Origin: BJ22 sp021298375 | Lineage (GTDB): Bacteria; Planctomycetota; Planctomycetia; Pirellulales; Pirellulaceae | Reading direction: 5' to 3' | Assembly (NCBI GenBank): GCA_046343015.1 | Contig: JBKDOL010000103.1 | Location: 7,384-71,383 of the forward strand | Length of the DNA stretch: 64,000 bases | Part shown: one piece after another, positions 1-8,442 of the stretch | Numbering within the stretch: position 1 is the first letter of the stretch | Layout: each line of letters opens with the position of its first letter | Translations under genes and position numbers: made by a program | The notes under the pieces: generated by a model | Database searches by the model: none | Told to the model about the DNA's origin: nothing | Seen by the model: only the letters and a program-made list of their open reading frames with translations

Positions 1-1041
1 CTCGAAGAACGCCCGCAGCTGATAATACTCGACGGTTGAAACCGGATCGTACTTGTGGTCATGGCAGCGGGCGCAATTCAGGGTCAGCCCCAGGAACGCT
101 TTGCCGGTGTGCTCGACCGTTTCATCCAGCCAGGTATCGCGATTGAACTTGAAATAATTCCGCACCAAATAGCCAGTGGCACGTAGTTTATCCGGCTCGG
201 TCGGATAGAGTTCGTCGGCGGCGAGCATCTGTCGAATCATCTCGTCATAAGGCAGGTCCGCCGCGACGGAGTCGACAATCCAGTCTCGCCACCGCCAAAT
301 GTGCTTTTGGCTATTGCGGACCTCTGCGCCCAGTCCCCACCAATCGCTGTACCGCCACACGTCCATCCAGTGCCGAGCCCACCGCTGGGCGTAGCGCTCG
401 TCCGCCAGCAGCCGATCGACTGTGGCCTGATATGCGGCTTCGCTCGGGTCGGCCGCAAACGCTTCCAGTTCTGCGAGCGTCGGGGGAAGGCCGATGAGAT
501 CCAAATAGAGCCGCCGCAGCAGTAACCTGGGCTCAGCCGGCCTAGCCGCATTCAAGCCTCGCTCGGCCCGTTTGGCAGTCAGAAAGGCGTCCACGGGATG
601 GAGCGATTCGGCCGGTGTCTCAGGAACTTCGGGACGCACTGGGGCACGAAACGCCCAGTGTTCTCGCGGATCAGCTTCGGGTTTGTCGTCGGCTGGGGCA
701 GGTGCCCCTGCTTCAATCCAGGCTTTGAGCGCGGCAATCTCTTCGCCGGTCAGCGGAGCTCCCTCGTGCCCCGGTGGCATCCGCGTTTCCGGATCGGCAT
801 CCGAGACTCGCCCCAAAATCGCACTCGCCGCCGAGTCACCCGGTACGACGATTCCAGCTTCGTCGGTCATTGCCGCAACGGTGTCGACTCGCAAGCCGGC
901 CTCGGCCTTGAGCGCCCCGTGGCAAGCATAACAGCGAGCTGCGAGCACTGGCTTGACATCACGCGCGTAATCCACGTCGCTCGGTGCATCGAGCGTAAGA
1001 GCCAGCAACAAAGCCAGAGTTAACCAATTCGATGGGAACAT
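1..1041 (-). CDS. Planctomycete cytochrome C (PSCyt1) / DUF1549 protein, 3' end off the window
   Basis: This minus-strand gene starts at 1041 and stays open to base 1, giving 347 residues of an N-terminal part. After a short hydrophobic leader (residues 7-17) comes a cytochrome-like segment with CYACH (residues 37-41), typical of the Planctomycete cytochrome C domain. A DUF1549 region follows (about 145-347) with a second haem-type motif CARCHDH (323-329) and the family phrase DPVSTVEYYQLRAFF. Family members usually continue into DUF1553 and reach roughly 700-1000 residues, so over half is probably missing here. They are exported proteins, often encoded next to DUF1501 proteins; their biochemical role is unproven. 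The start fits the leader and comes directly before it. The identification is strong; the function is not known. Confidence 0.9.
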   Translation of the reverse strand, partial: MFPSNWLTLALLLALTLDAPSDVDYARDVKPVLAARCYACHGALKAEAGLRVDTVAAMTDEAGIVVPGDSAASAILGRVSDADPETRMPPGHEGAPLTGEEIAALKAWIEAGAPAPADDKPEADPREHWAFRAPVRPEVPETPAESLHPVDAFLTAKRAERGLNAARPAEPRLLLRRLYLDLIGLPPTLAELEAFAADPSEAAYQATVDRLLADERYAQRWARHWMDVWRYSDWWGLGAEVRNSQKHIWRWRDWIVDSVAADLPYDEMIRQMLAADELYPTEPDKLRATGYLVRNYFKFNRDTWLDETVEHTGKAFLGLTLNCARCHDHKYDPVSTVEYYQLRAFFE

Positions 1042-1494
1042 CAAGCAGGTCTCATCATTGAAAAGTGACGACGGGAACTCGGCGATTTTCTAAAGCACCG
1101 GACCAGAGCCAAGCTCCCAGAACTCAAGATTGTCCCCCCGTTCGCTCGTGGGTTGCGGTGTCGGCCCACGCGCTGCGAAGACTCGACATCCAAGGGCATT
1201 CTCTCTGATCGCCCGGCAGAAACCAATCACATTTGCCATTGCCGATGCACGGTTTGTGCCCGCCCCGGAGAGCATTGGCTACCCCCAGAGTTCCGCATTG
1301 CGCGCAGCTCCTCTTACATTATGGACTGCCCTGCGGCTTAAATCACTCAGCATCGGTTGGCGGGAATCCGCTTGAGTCTGTTCGCCTCCGACCGCGGTAG
1401 CCAACAACACGAGACACGCATAGGCTCCCTCGCCTTGATCAAAACAGACACTTTCCCCTTACATACGCCCCCGATACCCTCGGGAATCAACAAA
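1042..1494. other. Intergenic stretch, nothing recognised
   Basis: This stretch lies between two minus-strand genes and must hold the promoter of the DUF1549 gene. I see no convincing coding frame, RNA gene or repeat in it. Confidence 0.5.
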
Positions 1495-2502
1495 CTACCG
1501 GGCCAGCCGCTTGCCGGTCTTGGCAAAGTACCGCCACTCGCGTTCCATAACGACTCGATCCCACCCCAACTCCGTCGACAGGTCCAAGAAAACGCGGTCA
1601 TCGTGGACGACTTTCTGTTTTCGCAATACCTGGATCAGTGCTTCAAATCGAGCTGACTCGGAATCCGAAAAAAGGTACTCCACCACACTCGTCACGTGAA
1701 AATTGTAAAACTCCTTCGAGCCCGAAGTGAAGTCAAAGATCTTTACCTTATCCTGCAGGCGCTCGCGAAAGAGCGCGCGATAGGCCTGCGTCGTTTCCGG
1801 GCTATCCTGTGCCAGCAACGAGGCGTACAACCCAAAGCCGTTGCGAGCCCAGACGGGGAGCCGGGAGTGCGTCGTATCCGTCGGGTAGCGTTGCAACAAC
1901 ACCACGGTCCCAATGAAGCGGGCGGTAAACTGACTCCAGTTGGCGCTGAAGCCAGGTGTGCGAAAGTCATACGTAGGAAGATTCGACACCAGCAGGCAAG
2001 GCAGTTCCCCCTCGGTTCGCCATAGCACCGACCGACTCGACGTCAGCGGGGTCTCAAACATGGCTTGCTGAAGTGGCTCATAAAACCGGTCTTTCTCGAG
2101 CACCACGACGGCCAATTTGTTCGGGAACAACTTCTTGGTGTCTTCGATCTTCAGCAAGCGACCAGCAGTGAGGAAGGCTTTATCGGCTAATCCGGCAATC
2201 GTGTCGGCCTGAATCTTATCCAGATCCGTAAACACCAGCAGATGCTCGGTTTCCACAAGCTCCATGTTCAGCTTGAGCCCTTTGAGCAGCGCGGCAAAGT
2301 GCTGTTTCGCCGCCTCAACTCGAGCCGGATCATACTCGGTTTTGGCAGCATTCAACTTGCTGTCCCGTTCCGCAGCGAGCTCTTTCTTTTTCTTTGTGGT
2401 TGCTTTCTTCGGTTCCCGAGGCTGCTGGGCGGAAAGTCTATCCGAAGCGAATAGAATACTGAGAAAGCCCACCAAAACGACAAGTCTGAGCGTCCAGTTC
2501 AT
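1495..2502 (-). CDS. Secreted peptidase-MA-like protein lacking the zinc motif
   Basis: The protein has 335 residues from the start at 2502. An upstream ATG at 2535 is in frame, but 2502 places a good signal peptide first (WTLRLVVLVGFLSILFASD, ending near SAQQ). A Lys-rich segment follows. The body has the layout of peptidase-MA/DUF1570-like proteins, including LPVWARNGFGLYASLLA, which resembles the 'lP.Wl.EGla.y' signature just downstream of the HExxH zinc site in active members. At the place where HExxH should stand the sequence reads ARFIGTVVL, and the Glu of the 'EG' pair is Asn. I infer a catalytically dead homologue exported from the cytoplasm. The family assignment is tentative. The gene stands alone between two other minus-strand genes. 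Confidence 0.6.
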   Translation of the reverse strand: MNWTLRLVVLVGFLSILFASDRLSAQQPREPKKATTKKKKELAAERDSKLNAAKTEYDPARVEAAKQHFAALLKGLKLNMELVETEHLLVFTDLDKIQADTIAGLADKAFLTAGRLLKIEDTKKLFPNKLAVVVLEKDRFYEPLQQAMFETPLTSSRSVLWRTEGELPCLLVSNLPTYDFRTPGFSANWSQFTARFIGTVVLLQRYPTDTTHSRLPVWARNGFGLYASLLAQDSPETTQAYRALFRERLQDKVKIFDFTSGSKEFYNFHVTSVVEYLFSDSESARFEALIQVLRKQKVVHDDRVFLDLSTELGWDRVVMEREWRYFAKTGKRLAR

Positions 2503-2686
2503 GATTCCCAAAAACCTTGGTCGAATTGCGGACATTAACCGGCGTTTGCCCCGGGGCTGATTCGGTCAATGGCAAGATTATCGAGAGAAAGGCGAACAGA
2601 TTCAAGCTTTCGCTGAGTGCCCCCTCGGGCCGATCAGATAAAACGCCACCATCGAGTTATATTTTATCGCGCACAACCAGAACGAC

Positions 2687-3238
2687 TTAGCCGTTAGACT
2701 TCAAGCGAATCAGGATTTCGTTGCGTCGCTCAGGCCCCGGCGTAAAGGGCGAATCATACCCCGCAGTCTCGAAACTGCCACCCTCAGCAGCATCATCTGC
2801 CTTGAGACCTTTTCCCTCCATCCACGCCCGCAGTTCGGCTGCGAACTGCTCGATCAACTTGGATGTCATTACCCCAGAGAATCGGATTACGGCAAACTGC
2901 CCACCGGGCCGTTTCCGCACTGCGACTTGCCCCACTGTTGGATTCGGGACACCCTGCTCAGCCACCTCCTTGGGCATGACGAATCCCATCTGCCCACTCG
3001 AGCTTGCGGTTGGCTTGCTCATTAAGACCGGAGTCGTCATCGGGATCTTCCGATTGGCTTCGTTGCCGCCGCTGATGTAGCGGAACAGCTTCATGAAGCT
3101 GCCCTCGGCACCTGCCCCACCTTGGCTGGCTGTCGTCGCCGCCAGCATCAAGTCAGGATACTCGCGAACTTCAAACTTGCCCTCGGAGAGGATGACCTGG
3201 TATTCCGCCGACTCGTAATGTTCTTCATTTGCTGCCAT
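2687..3238 (-). CDS. SOUL-family haem-binding protein
   Basis: From the ATG at 3238 the product has 183 residues. It begins MAANEEHYESAEYQVI and shows the SOUL/HBP fold markers: FEVREYPDLMLAAT near the start, FRYISGGNEANRKIPMTTPVL in the middle, and a C-terminal NEILIRLK strand. SOUL proteins bind haem or tetrapyrroles. Bacterial members are cytoplasmic or periplasmic and their physiological role is poorly defined. The frame is open for another 58 codons upstream, but that part overlaps a hairpin repeat at 3291-3341 and does not look like SOUL sequence, so I chose the internal start. No strong Shine-Dalgarno is visible. The gene is divergent from the large kinase gene. Confidence 0.88.
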   Translation of the reverse strand: MAANEEHYESAEYQVILSEGKFEVREYPDLMLAATTASQGGAGAEGSFMKLFRYISGGNEANRKIPMTTPVLMSKPTASSSGQMGFVMPKEVAEQGVPNPTVGQVAVRKRPGGQFAVIRFSGVMTSKLIEQFAAELRAWMEGKGLKADDAAEGGSFETAGYDSPFTPGPERRNEILIRLKSNG

Positions 3239-3290
3239 TGAAGTAGCTTGTCCGATGTCCACCCAGGAAGCAACTACTTTCCTAAAACAA

Positions 3291-3341
3291 AAAAGGGGAC
3301 GGGGGCAATCCGATTCAGTTCGGATTTGCCCCATCCCCTTT
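3291..3341. repeat. REP-like hairpin repeat, copy 1
   Basis: An imperfect inverted repeat: a GGGGACGGGGGCAA arm followed by TCCGA, a short loop, then TCGGA and TTGCCCCATCCCC. A further truncated arm (GTCCCC) lies at 3347-3352. A related hairpin with the same AAAAGGGG(A/T)CGGGGG core is at 20323-20375. Its position between divergent genes and its second copy suggest a dispersed REP-type element rather than a terminator. Confidence 0.55.
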
Positions 3342-3460
3342 GGTTCGTCCCCTTTGGTTGGTCGGAACGCTGCTAACATCCGGGCTTTGCAAGCTTTATA
3401 CTTGACGGCCATCGCCCGGTTGCCGGGCCTCTCCCTTCCTCGCCTCGGGAGCTTTGGCTC

Positions 3461-6400
3461 ATGTCGGAACTCGCGTTCCTCGTCGCCGAACTCGAAAACG
3501 GTTCGACCGATCTCGCAAGTTGCTTGCTGGATCGTCCCAATCTGGCCCGGGCGGACCAGGTCCAGCTAGTGCTCGCAGACCAAAAAATCCGGCTGCAACG
3601 CGGCGAACCGTGCAGCGTTGAGCACTATTCCCGATTGTTGCCCTGGCTTGCCGAAGAGCCAACCGTCTGGCAAGAAGTGATCGCCAATGAATTCGAATTG
3701 CGGCTCGGGGAATTACCCAGCGATCGATTGCTCCAGCAATTCGCAACCCGTTATCCAAGCTTGGGGAACACTCTCCTCGAGATACTGCGGGCCCGCATGG
3801 AACGTTGGCATCAACCAAGTTCACCGGCACCCGCGCCTCCCCAACAGACCAGGACCTTTTCGCGCCTGATCAATTCTCACGACCTGACCGGTTCTTTTAT
3901 TTCCAATCAAACAGTCGGCGACCATCGGGCCGGGAGATATCGTTTCGAGCGCAAACTGGGCCAGGGCGCCTATGGCGCTGTCTATCTTGCTCAAGACACT
4001 GAGCTCAAGCGGCAAGTCGCCGTCAAGGTTCCCAGTCTCGAAGCGCTCGAGAAATTGGTCAACATTGATTCCTATCTGGTGGAGGCTCAGACGGTAGCGG
4101 CGCTCGACCATCCCCATATCGTCACTGTGTACGATGTGGGCCGCACGCTCGACGGCTCAATCTACGTCGTCTCGAAGTTTATCGATGGCTGCTCACTGGC
4201 CGATTGGATCAAGACCCATCCCGTCGACCTCCCCCGCATCGCGAAGCTGCTCGAGCCAATTGCCAGCGCGTTACATCATGCGCATGAGCGTCGCTTGATT
4301 CATCGGGACATCAAGCCGGCCAATATCCTGATTGAGGAAGCGACGGGTGCTCCGTATGTCACCGATTTTGGGCTGGCGATCCATGAGGAAGATTACCTGC
4401 AAGATGGCCGAATCGCAGGGACTCCGGCTTACATGAGTCCCGAACAGGTGCGCGGCGAGGGGCATCGCCTGGACGGCCGCAGCGATCTGTTCTCTCTCGG
4501 TGTCATCATGTACTTAATGCTGACCGGGCGATTGCCTTTCCCCGGGCAGACCCATGCCGAGATCGCCTATGAGATTACGTCTGTCGAGCCTCTCGCGCCG
4601 CGCAGTCTCAGAAAAGAGATCCCTGCCGAGCTGGAACGAATCTGCCTGAAATTATTGCGGAAGCGGGCCTCGGAACGCTACGCCAATGGCCGGGAGTTGG
4701 CGGGAGATCTTCATGCCTGGCTCAACCAACGGACGTCCCAAACCGCGTCGTCCCCAAAAACACCGCTCACTCCAAGAGGCCTGCGCTCGTTTACCGCCGA
4801 CGATGCTGGGTTCTATCTCGATTTGCTCCCCGGGCCGCGCGACCGCAACGGAGTCCCTGAGAGTATTGCGTTCTGGAAGGAACGGCTCGAGCAGCGCGAC
4901 CCAGACCAGACTTTCCCGGTAGGACTTCTCTACGGCCCGAGCGGTTGCGGGAAGTCGTCACTTGTCAAAGCGGGGTTGATTCCCAACGTATCCCCGGAGG
5001 TCAGCCTGGTCTACCTCGAAGCGACGCCGGAAGAGACCGAAAGCCGACTGCTTCGGCAACTTCAAAAGCGCTGCCCCGACTTGGCAACTGGAGGAGAACT
5101 CGCCGAACTGGCCGAGAGAATTCGCCGCTCGGAAGGTCCGAAAATCGTGTTCATTATCGACCAGTTTGAGCAATGGCTTTATTCTCACCGCGTCGATCAG
5201 GACGGCGATCTGATCCGAACTCTGCGACAATGCGATGGCAGGAGACTGCAGGCGGTCCTGATGATTCGAGATGATTTCTATCTGGCGGCAGCTCGCTTGA
5301 TGAATCAAATCGATGTTCCGATCATCTCCGACCACAATTTCAAACTGGTTGACCTGTTTGAGATTGAACATGCCAAGCGGGTCCTGACTCGGCTCGGCGA
5401 ATCGTATGGAAAGCTGCCGCTCGATGCAAACCTGCGGTCTCCGGCGCATGAAGAATTTATCCAGCGGGTCGCGGATGGCCTTTCCGAGAATGGCAAAGTC
5501 GTTTCCGTTCGCTTGGCCCTGCTGGCTGACATGCTGAAGGGGCGCGATTGGATACCCGAGACACTGGAGTCGATTGGAGGCCTGGACGGAATCGGGATCA
5601 GTTTTCTGGAGGAGACCTTTGCCTCGAGCAGAGCCGACGCGCGTCACCGCGCACATCAGGGAGCCGTTCGGGGGGTTTTGCGGGCCTTGCTGCCAGACCT
5701 GGGGACCGACCTCAAGGGCTCGATGCGTTCCGAGGATGAGTTGCTCGAGGCTTCGGGCTACGCCCATCGGCGGCAGGATTTCGAACAGCTGATGCGGATC
5801 CTCGACGGCGAATTGAGGTTGCTGACCCCGACTGCCCCCGAAGGTCACGATTCCCAATCCGCAAGCAACTCCTCGCCGCGCCGCTTCTTTCAACTCACAC
5901 ACGACTACCTGGTTCCCTCGCTCCGCGAATGGCTGACGCGAAAACAACGCGAGACCAGCAAAGGCCGAGCTGAATTGAAGCTGGCCGAGCGAGCTGCGGC
6001 ATGGAATCTGAACCGGGAAGAGAAGCAATTGCCGACTCTGCTCGAATGGCGCCAAATCAGGCGCTGGACCGAGCCAGCGCACTGGCGGCCCGAGGAAAAG
6101 GTAATGATGCAGCGGGCATCACGTCACCACTTGAGGCGATTGTCGCTGACTGCCACTGCGGTCCTCCTGCTGGCTTTCGTGGGCTGGTTTGCTTGGCGTC
6201 GGGCATCAAGCCAACAGGAGGCAATTCGCATCGCAGGTTTAGTGGACACGTTGACCAACGCCGAACCGGCGAGGCTTCCGGAGATCATCAAGCAGCTCGA
6301 TGCCACACCCCAGGTGGCTGACGAATACCTCGCGAAACACTTGGAAGCGGAGGCAAAAACTCCGGCTGAATTGCGCGCCCGACTTCACGCCCGATTGGCC

Positions 6401-8371
6401 AAGGTCTCGCGCGACCCGTCGCTGGTTGAACCGCTGTTCGAGGAACTGCTTGCGGGCAAGTGGAGCTACATTCTGCCCATTCGGGAACTTCTTCGCCCCT
6501 CCGCATCGAAACTGACCGATTCTCTCCAACGCATTCTGCAAGATCCCCAAGTCGAACCCCAGCGCCGTTTTCGCGCGGCGTTGGCCTTGGTCGACTATAC
6601 GAGTTCTGTCGACGATAACCTGTGGAGTGAACCGACACTCCAATTACTTTGCCGACAATTGGTGACAACCAACGCGGAGGTCCAGCCTCTCCTTCGGGAT
6701 CCGCTGCGACCTATCCAGGGCAAACTCCTCAGCCAACTCGAGCAGATTTTCAGTGACCCGGCCAACACCGACGCGCAGCGACTCGGCGCGGCCAATGCGC
6801 TGGCTGACTTTGCTGCCAATGATCCTGCCCGCTTGACCAGGTTATTGACCCTGGCCAACCCGGAACAATACGCGATTCTTTTTCCGGCAGTCACCGCCGT
6901 GGCATCTGCAGACAATCTTGCTCAATTGAGCCAGCTCATTGTCAGTCAGCCTCCTGACGACCTCGGTTCCGTGCCGCGAATTGCATTCGGCCAGCAACGA
7001 GCCAACGCGGCGGTGACGATGTTGCGGATTGGAGACAAAGAAAAGGTCCTACCGGTGTTGGACTGGACGGATGACCCCGAAGCGCTGATGCAGTTTATCT
7101 TCCGCTGCAAGCCGCGCGGGGTTGAAATTGGAACGTTAATCGATTTGCTCAACCTGGTTGTGACTGCCCCAGCCGACAGGTTTCCGAAAGATTCGAGGTA
7201 CGCTCTGCTGCTCGCAATCGGTGAGTATGGTCCGAACGAGATCCCAATTGCTCGGCGGGAGAAACTCGTGAAGCAACTCGCCGATTGGTACGCAACCGAT
7301 CCGAGCTCTGGCGTTCATGGAGCCGCGGGCTGGCTGCTTCGGCATTTGGGCGAAAAGGAGCTGGCTGACCGGATTGACCAAACCCCGGTCCCCTACTCCT
7401 CAGAACGGGAGTGGTTTACACGGGCAATCGCAGTCCAGCCAAACCGGGAGGCGAAACCGGAGAAAAGCGTGCTGAACCTGTTCCAAGGCAAACCGGCGAA
7501 GCAGGTTTTTTTCTATACCTTCATTGTCGTTCCGCAAGGTGATTACACGATCGGCGCGGAAGCAGATGAACCGGAACGGAGGAACGACGAGGTTCAGCAT
7601 CCGGTCAAGTTATCGCGCTCGATAGCGCTTCTGGATCGCGAGATAACCTACGGGGATTTACTACCGTACTCTTCGCGGTACGCGAATTTCATGAAAAATT
7701 TTGATACACAGCCAACGGATGCTGGTTCCGGGGTGGACTGGTATGATGCAGTCGCATACTGCCGCTGGCTCGGGCAGGAAACCGGTTTGCCCGAATCGGA
7801 ACAGTCCTACGCTGACCCGGAGACGCTGGACAAAGAAAAGTTCCCGCGTGATGCTCAGGTAGCTTGGGCACCGCGTGACTGGCCGCTGAATCTGGACAAA
7901 ACCGGATTCCGCCTCCCCACCGAAGCCGAATGGGAGGTGGCGACCCGGAGTGGAATGCGAACCGCCTACAATTTCGGGGGCGACCCCGCCTTACTGAATC
8001 GCTTTGGCTGGTTTCTCGATAACGGGTCCAAGCATGAAAAGCCGACCCGGGAGTTGAGGCCCAGCCTCCGCGGGTTCTTCGACCTCCACGGAAATCAGGT
8101 CGAGTGGACTCACGATTGGAGCAGAGACTTCGACGGGTCAGCGCAGACCGACCCTCTCGGTCCCTCGACGGGGAAAAACCGAGTGCTCCGCGGAGGCGGT
8201 TGGGATAACATCGCCCCTTACTGCCGGACGGCATTTCGAGCTGCTGTCGCCCCATCTTACCGCGACCGCAGCATTGGCTTTCGCCTCGCGTTTTCTCTCC
8301 CCGAACCGAACGACCAGCAACCGACAGAACCGAAGGCGGTGGATAAGGCGAGCTCGGGAGTGGATCGCTAA
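3461..8371 (+). CDS. Ser/Thr protein kinase - STAND NTPase - FGE-like fusion protein
   Basis: The 1636-residue product has a short N-terminal helical part, then a Hanks-type kinase (about 160-415) with the glycine loop GQGAYG, the VAVKVP lysine, HRDIKPAN (near 280) and DFG (near 302). Next comes a P-loop NTPase with GPSGCGKSS (near 493) and a Walker B FIIDQFEQW (near 563), resembling the nSTAND1 class. A transmembrane helix (LSLTATAVLLLAFVGWFAW) lies near 895-912, followed by a helical HEAT-like stretch (about 920-1340). The last part (about 1356-1616) is a formylglycine-generating-enzyme/SUMF1-like domain ending in RGGGW..YCRTAF..GFRLA. The first active-site Cys of true FGEs is replaced (GGWDNIAPYC), so sulfatase-maturing activity is doubtful. 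I infer a membrane receptor kinase with the FGE-like domain outside and the kinase inside. No partner gene is adjacent. Confidence 0.92.
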   Translation: MSELAFLVAELENGSTDLASCLLDRPNLARADQVQLVLADQKIRLQRGEPCSVEHYSRLLPWLAEEPTVWQEVIANEFELRLGELPSDRLLQQFATRYPSLGNTLLEILRARMERWHQPSSPAPAPPQQTRTFSRLINSHDLTGSFISNQTVGDHRAGRYRFERKLGQGAYGAVYLAQDTELKRQVAVKVPSLEALEKLVNIDSYLVEAQTVAALDHPHIVTVYDVGRTLDGSIYVVSKFIDGCSLADWIKTHPVDLPRIAKLLEPIASALHHAHERRLIHRDIKPANILIEEATGAPYVTDFGLAIHEEDYLQDGRIAGTPAYMSPEQVRGEGHRLDGRSDLFSLGVIMYLMLTGRLPFPGQTHAEIAYEITSVEPLAPRSLRKEIPAELERICLKLLRKRASERYANGRELAGDLHAWLNQRTSQTASSPKTPLTPRGLRSFTADDAGFYLDLLPGPRDRNGVPESIAFWKERLEQRDPDQTFPVGLLYGPSGCGKSSLVKAGLIPNVSPEVSLVYLEATPEETESRLLRQLQKRCPDLATGGELAELAERIRRSEGPKIVFIIDQFEQWLYSHRVDQDGDLIRTLRQCDGRRLQAVLMIRDDFYLAAARLMNQIDVPIISDHNFKLVDLFEIEHAKRVLTRLGESYGKLPLDANLRSPAHEEFIQRVADGLSENGKVVSVRLALLADMLKGRDWIPETLESIGGLDGIGISFLEETFASSRADARHRAHQGAVRGVLRALLPDLGTDLKGSMRSEDELLEASGYAHRRQDFEQLMRILDGELRLLTPTAPEGHDSQSASNSSPRRFFQLTHDYLVPSLREWLTRKQRETSKGRAELKLAERAAAWNLNREEKQLPTLLEWRQIRRWTEPAHWRPEEKVMMQRASRHHLRRLSLTATAVLLLAFVGWFAWRRASSQQEAIRIAGLVDTLTNAEPARLPEIIKQLDATPQVADEYLAKHLEAEAKTPAELRARLHARLAKVSRDPSLVEPLFEELLAGKWSYILPIRELLRPSASKLTDSLQRILQDPQVEPQRRFRAALALVDYTSSVDDNLWSEPTLQLLCRQLVTTNAEVQPLLRDPLRPIQGKLLSQLEQIFSDPANTDAQRLGAANALADFAANDPARLTRLLTLANPEQYAILFPAVTAVASADNLAQLSQLIVSQPPDDLGSVPRIAFGQQRANAAVTMLRIGDKEKVLPVLDWTDDPEALMQFIFRCKPRGVEIGTLIDLLNLVVTAPADRFPKDSRYALLLAIGEYGPNEIPIARREKLVKQLADWYATDPSSGVHGAAGWLLRHLGEKELADRIDQTPVPYSSEREWFTRAIAVQPNREAKPEKSVLNLFQGKPAKQVFFYTFIVVPQGDYTIGAEADEPERRNDEVQHPVKLSRSIALLDREITYGDLLPYSSRYANFMKNFDTQPTDAGSGVDWYDAVAYCRWLGQETGLPESEQSYADPETLDKEKFPRDAQVAWAPRDWPLNLDKTGFRLPTEAEWEVATRSGMRTAYNFGGDPALLNRFGWFLDNGSKHEKPTRELRPSLRGFFDLHGNQVEWTHDWSRDFDGSAQTDPLGPSTGKNRVLRGGGWDNIAPYCRTAFRAAVAPSYRDRSIGFRLAFSLPEPNDQQPTEPKAVDKASSGVDR

Positions 8372-8442
8372 AGGGCCAAATCAGCGGCGAATCGCCAAAC
8401 TCACCCCAAACGCGGGCAACCGTTCATTCTATCAGGCGCCCA

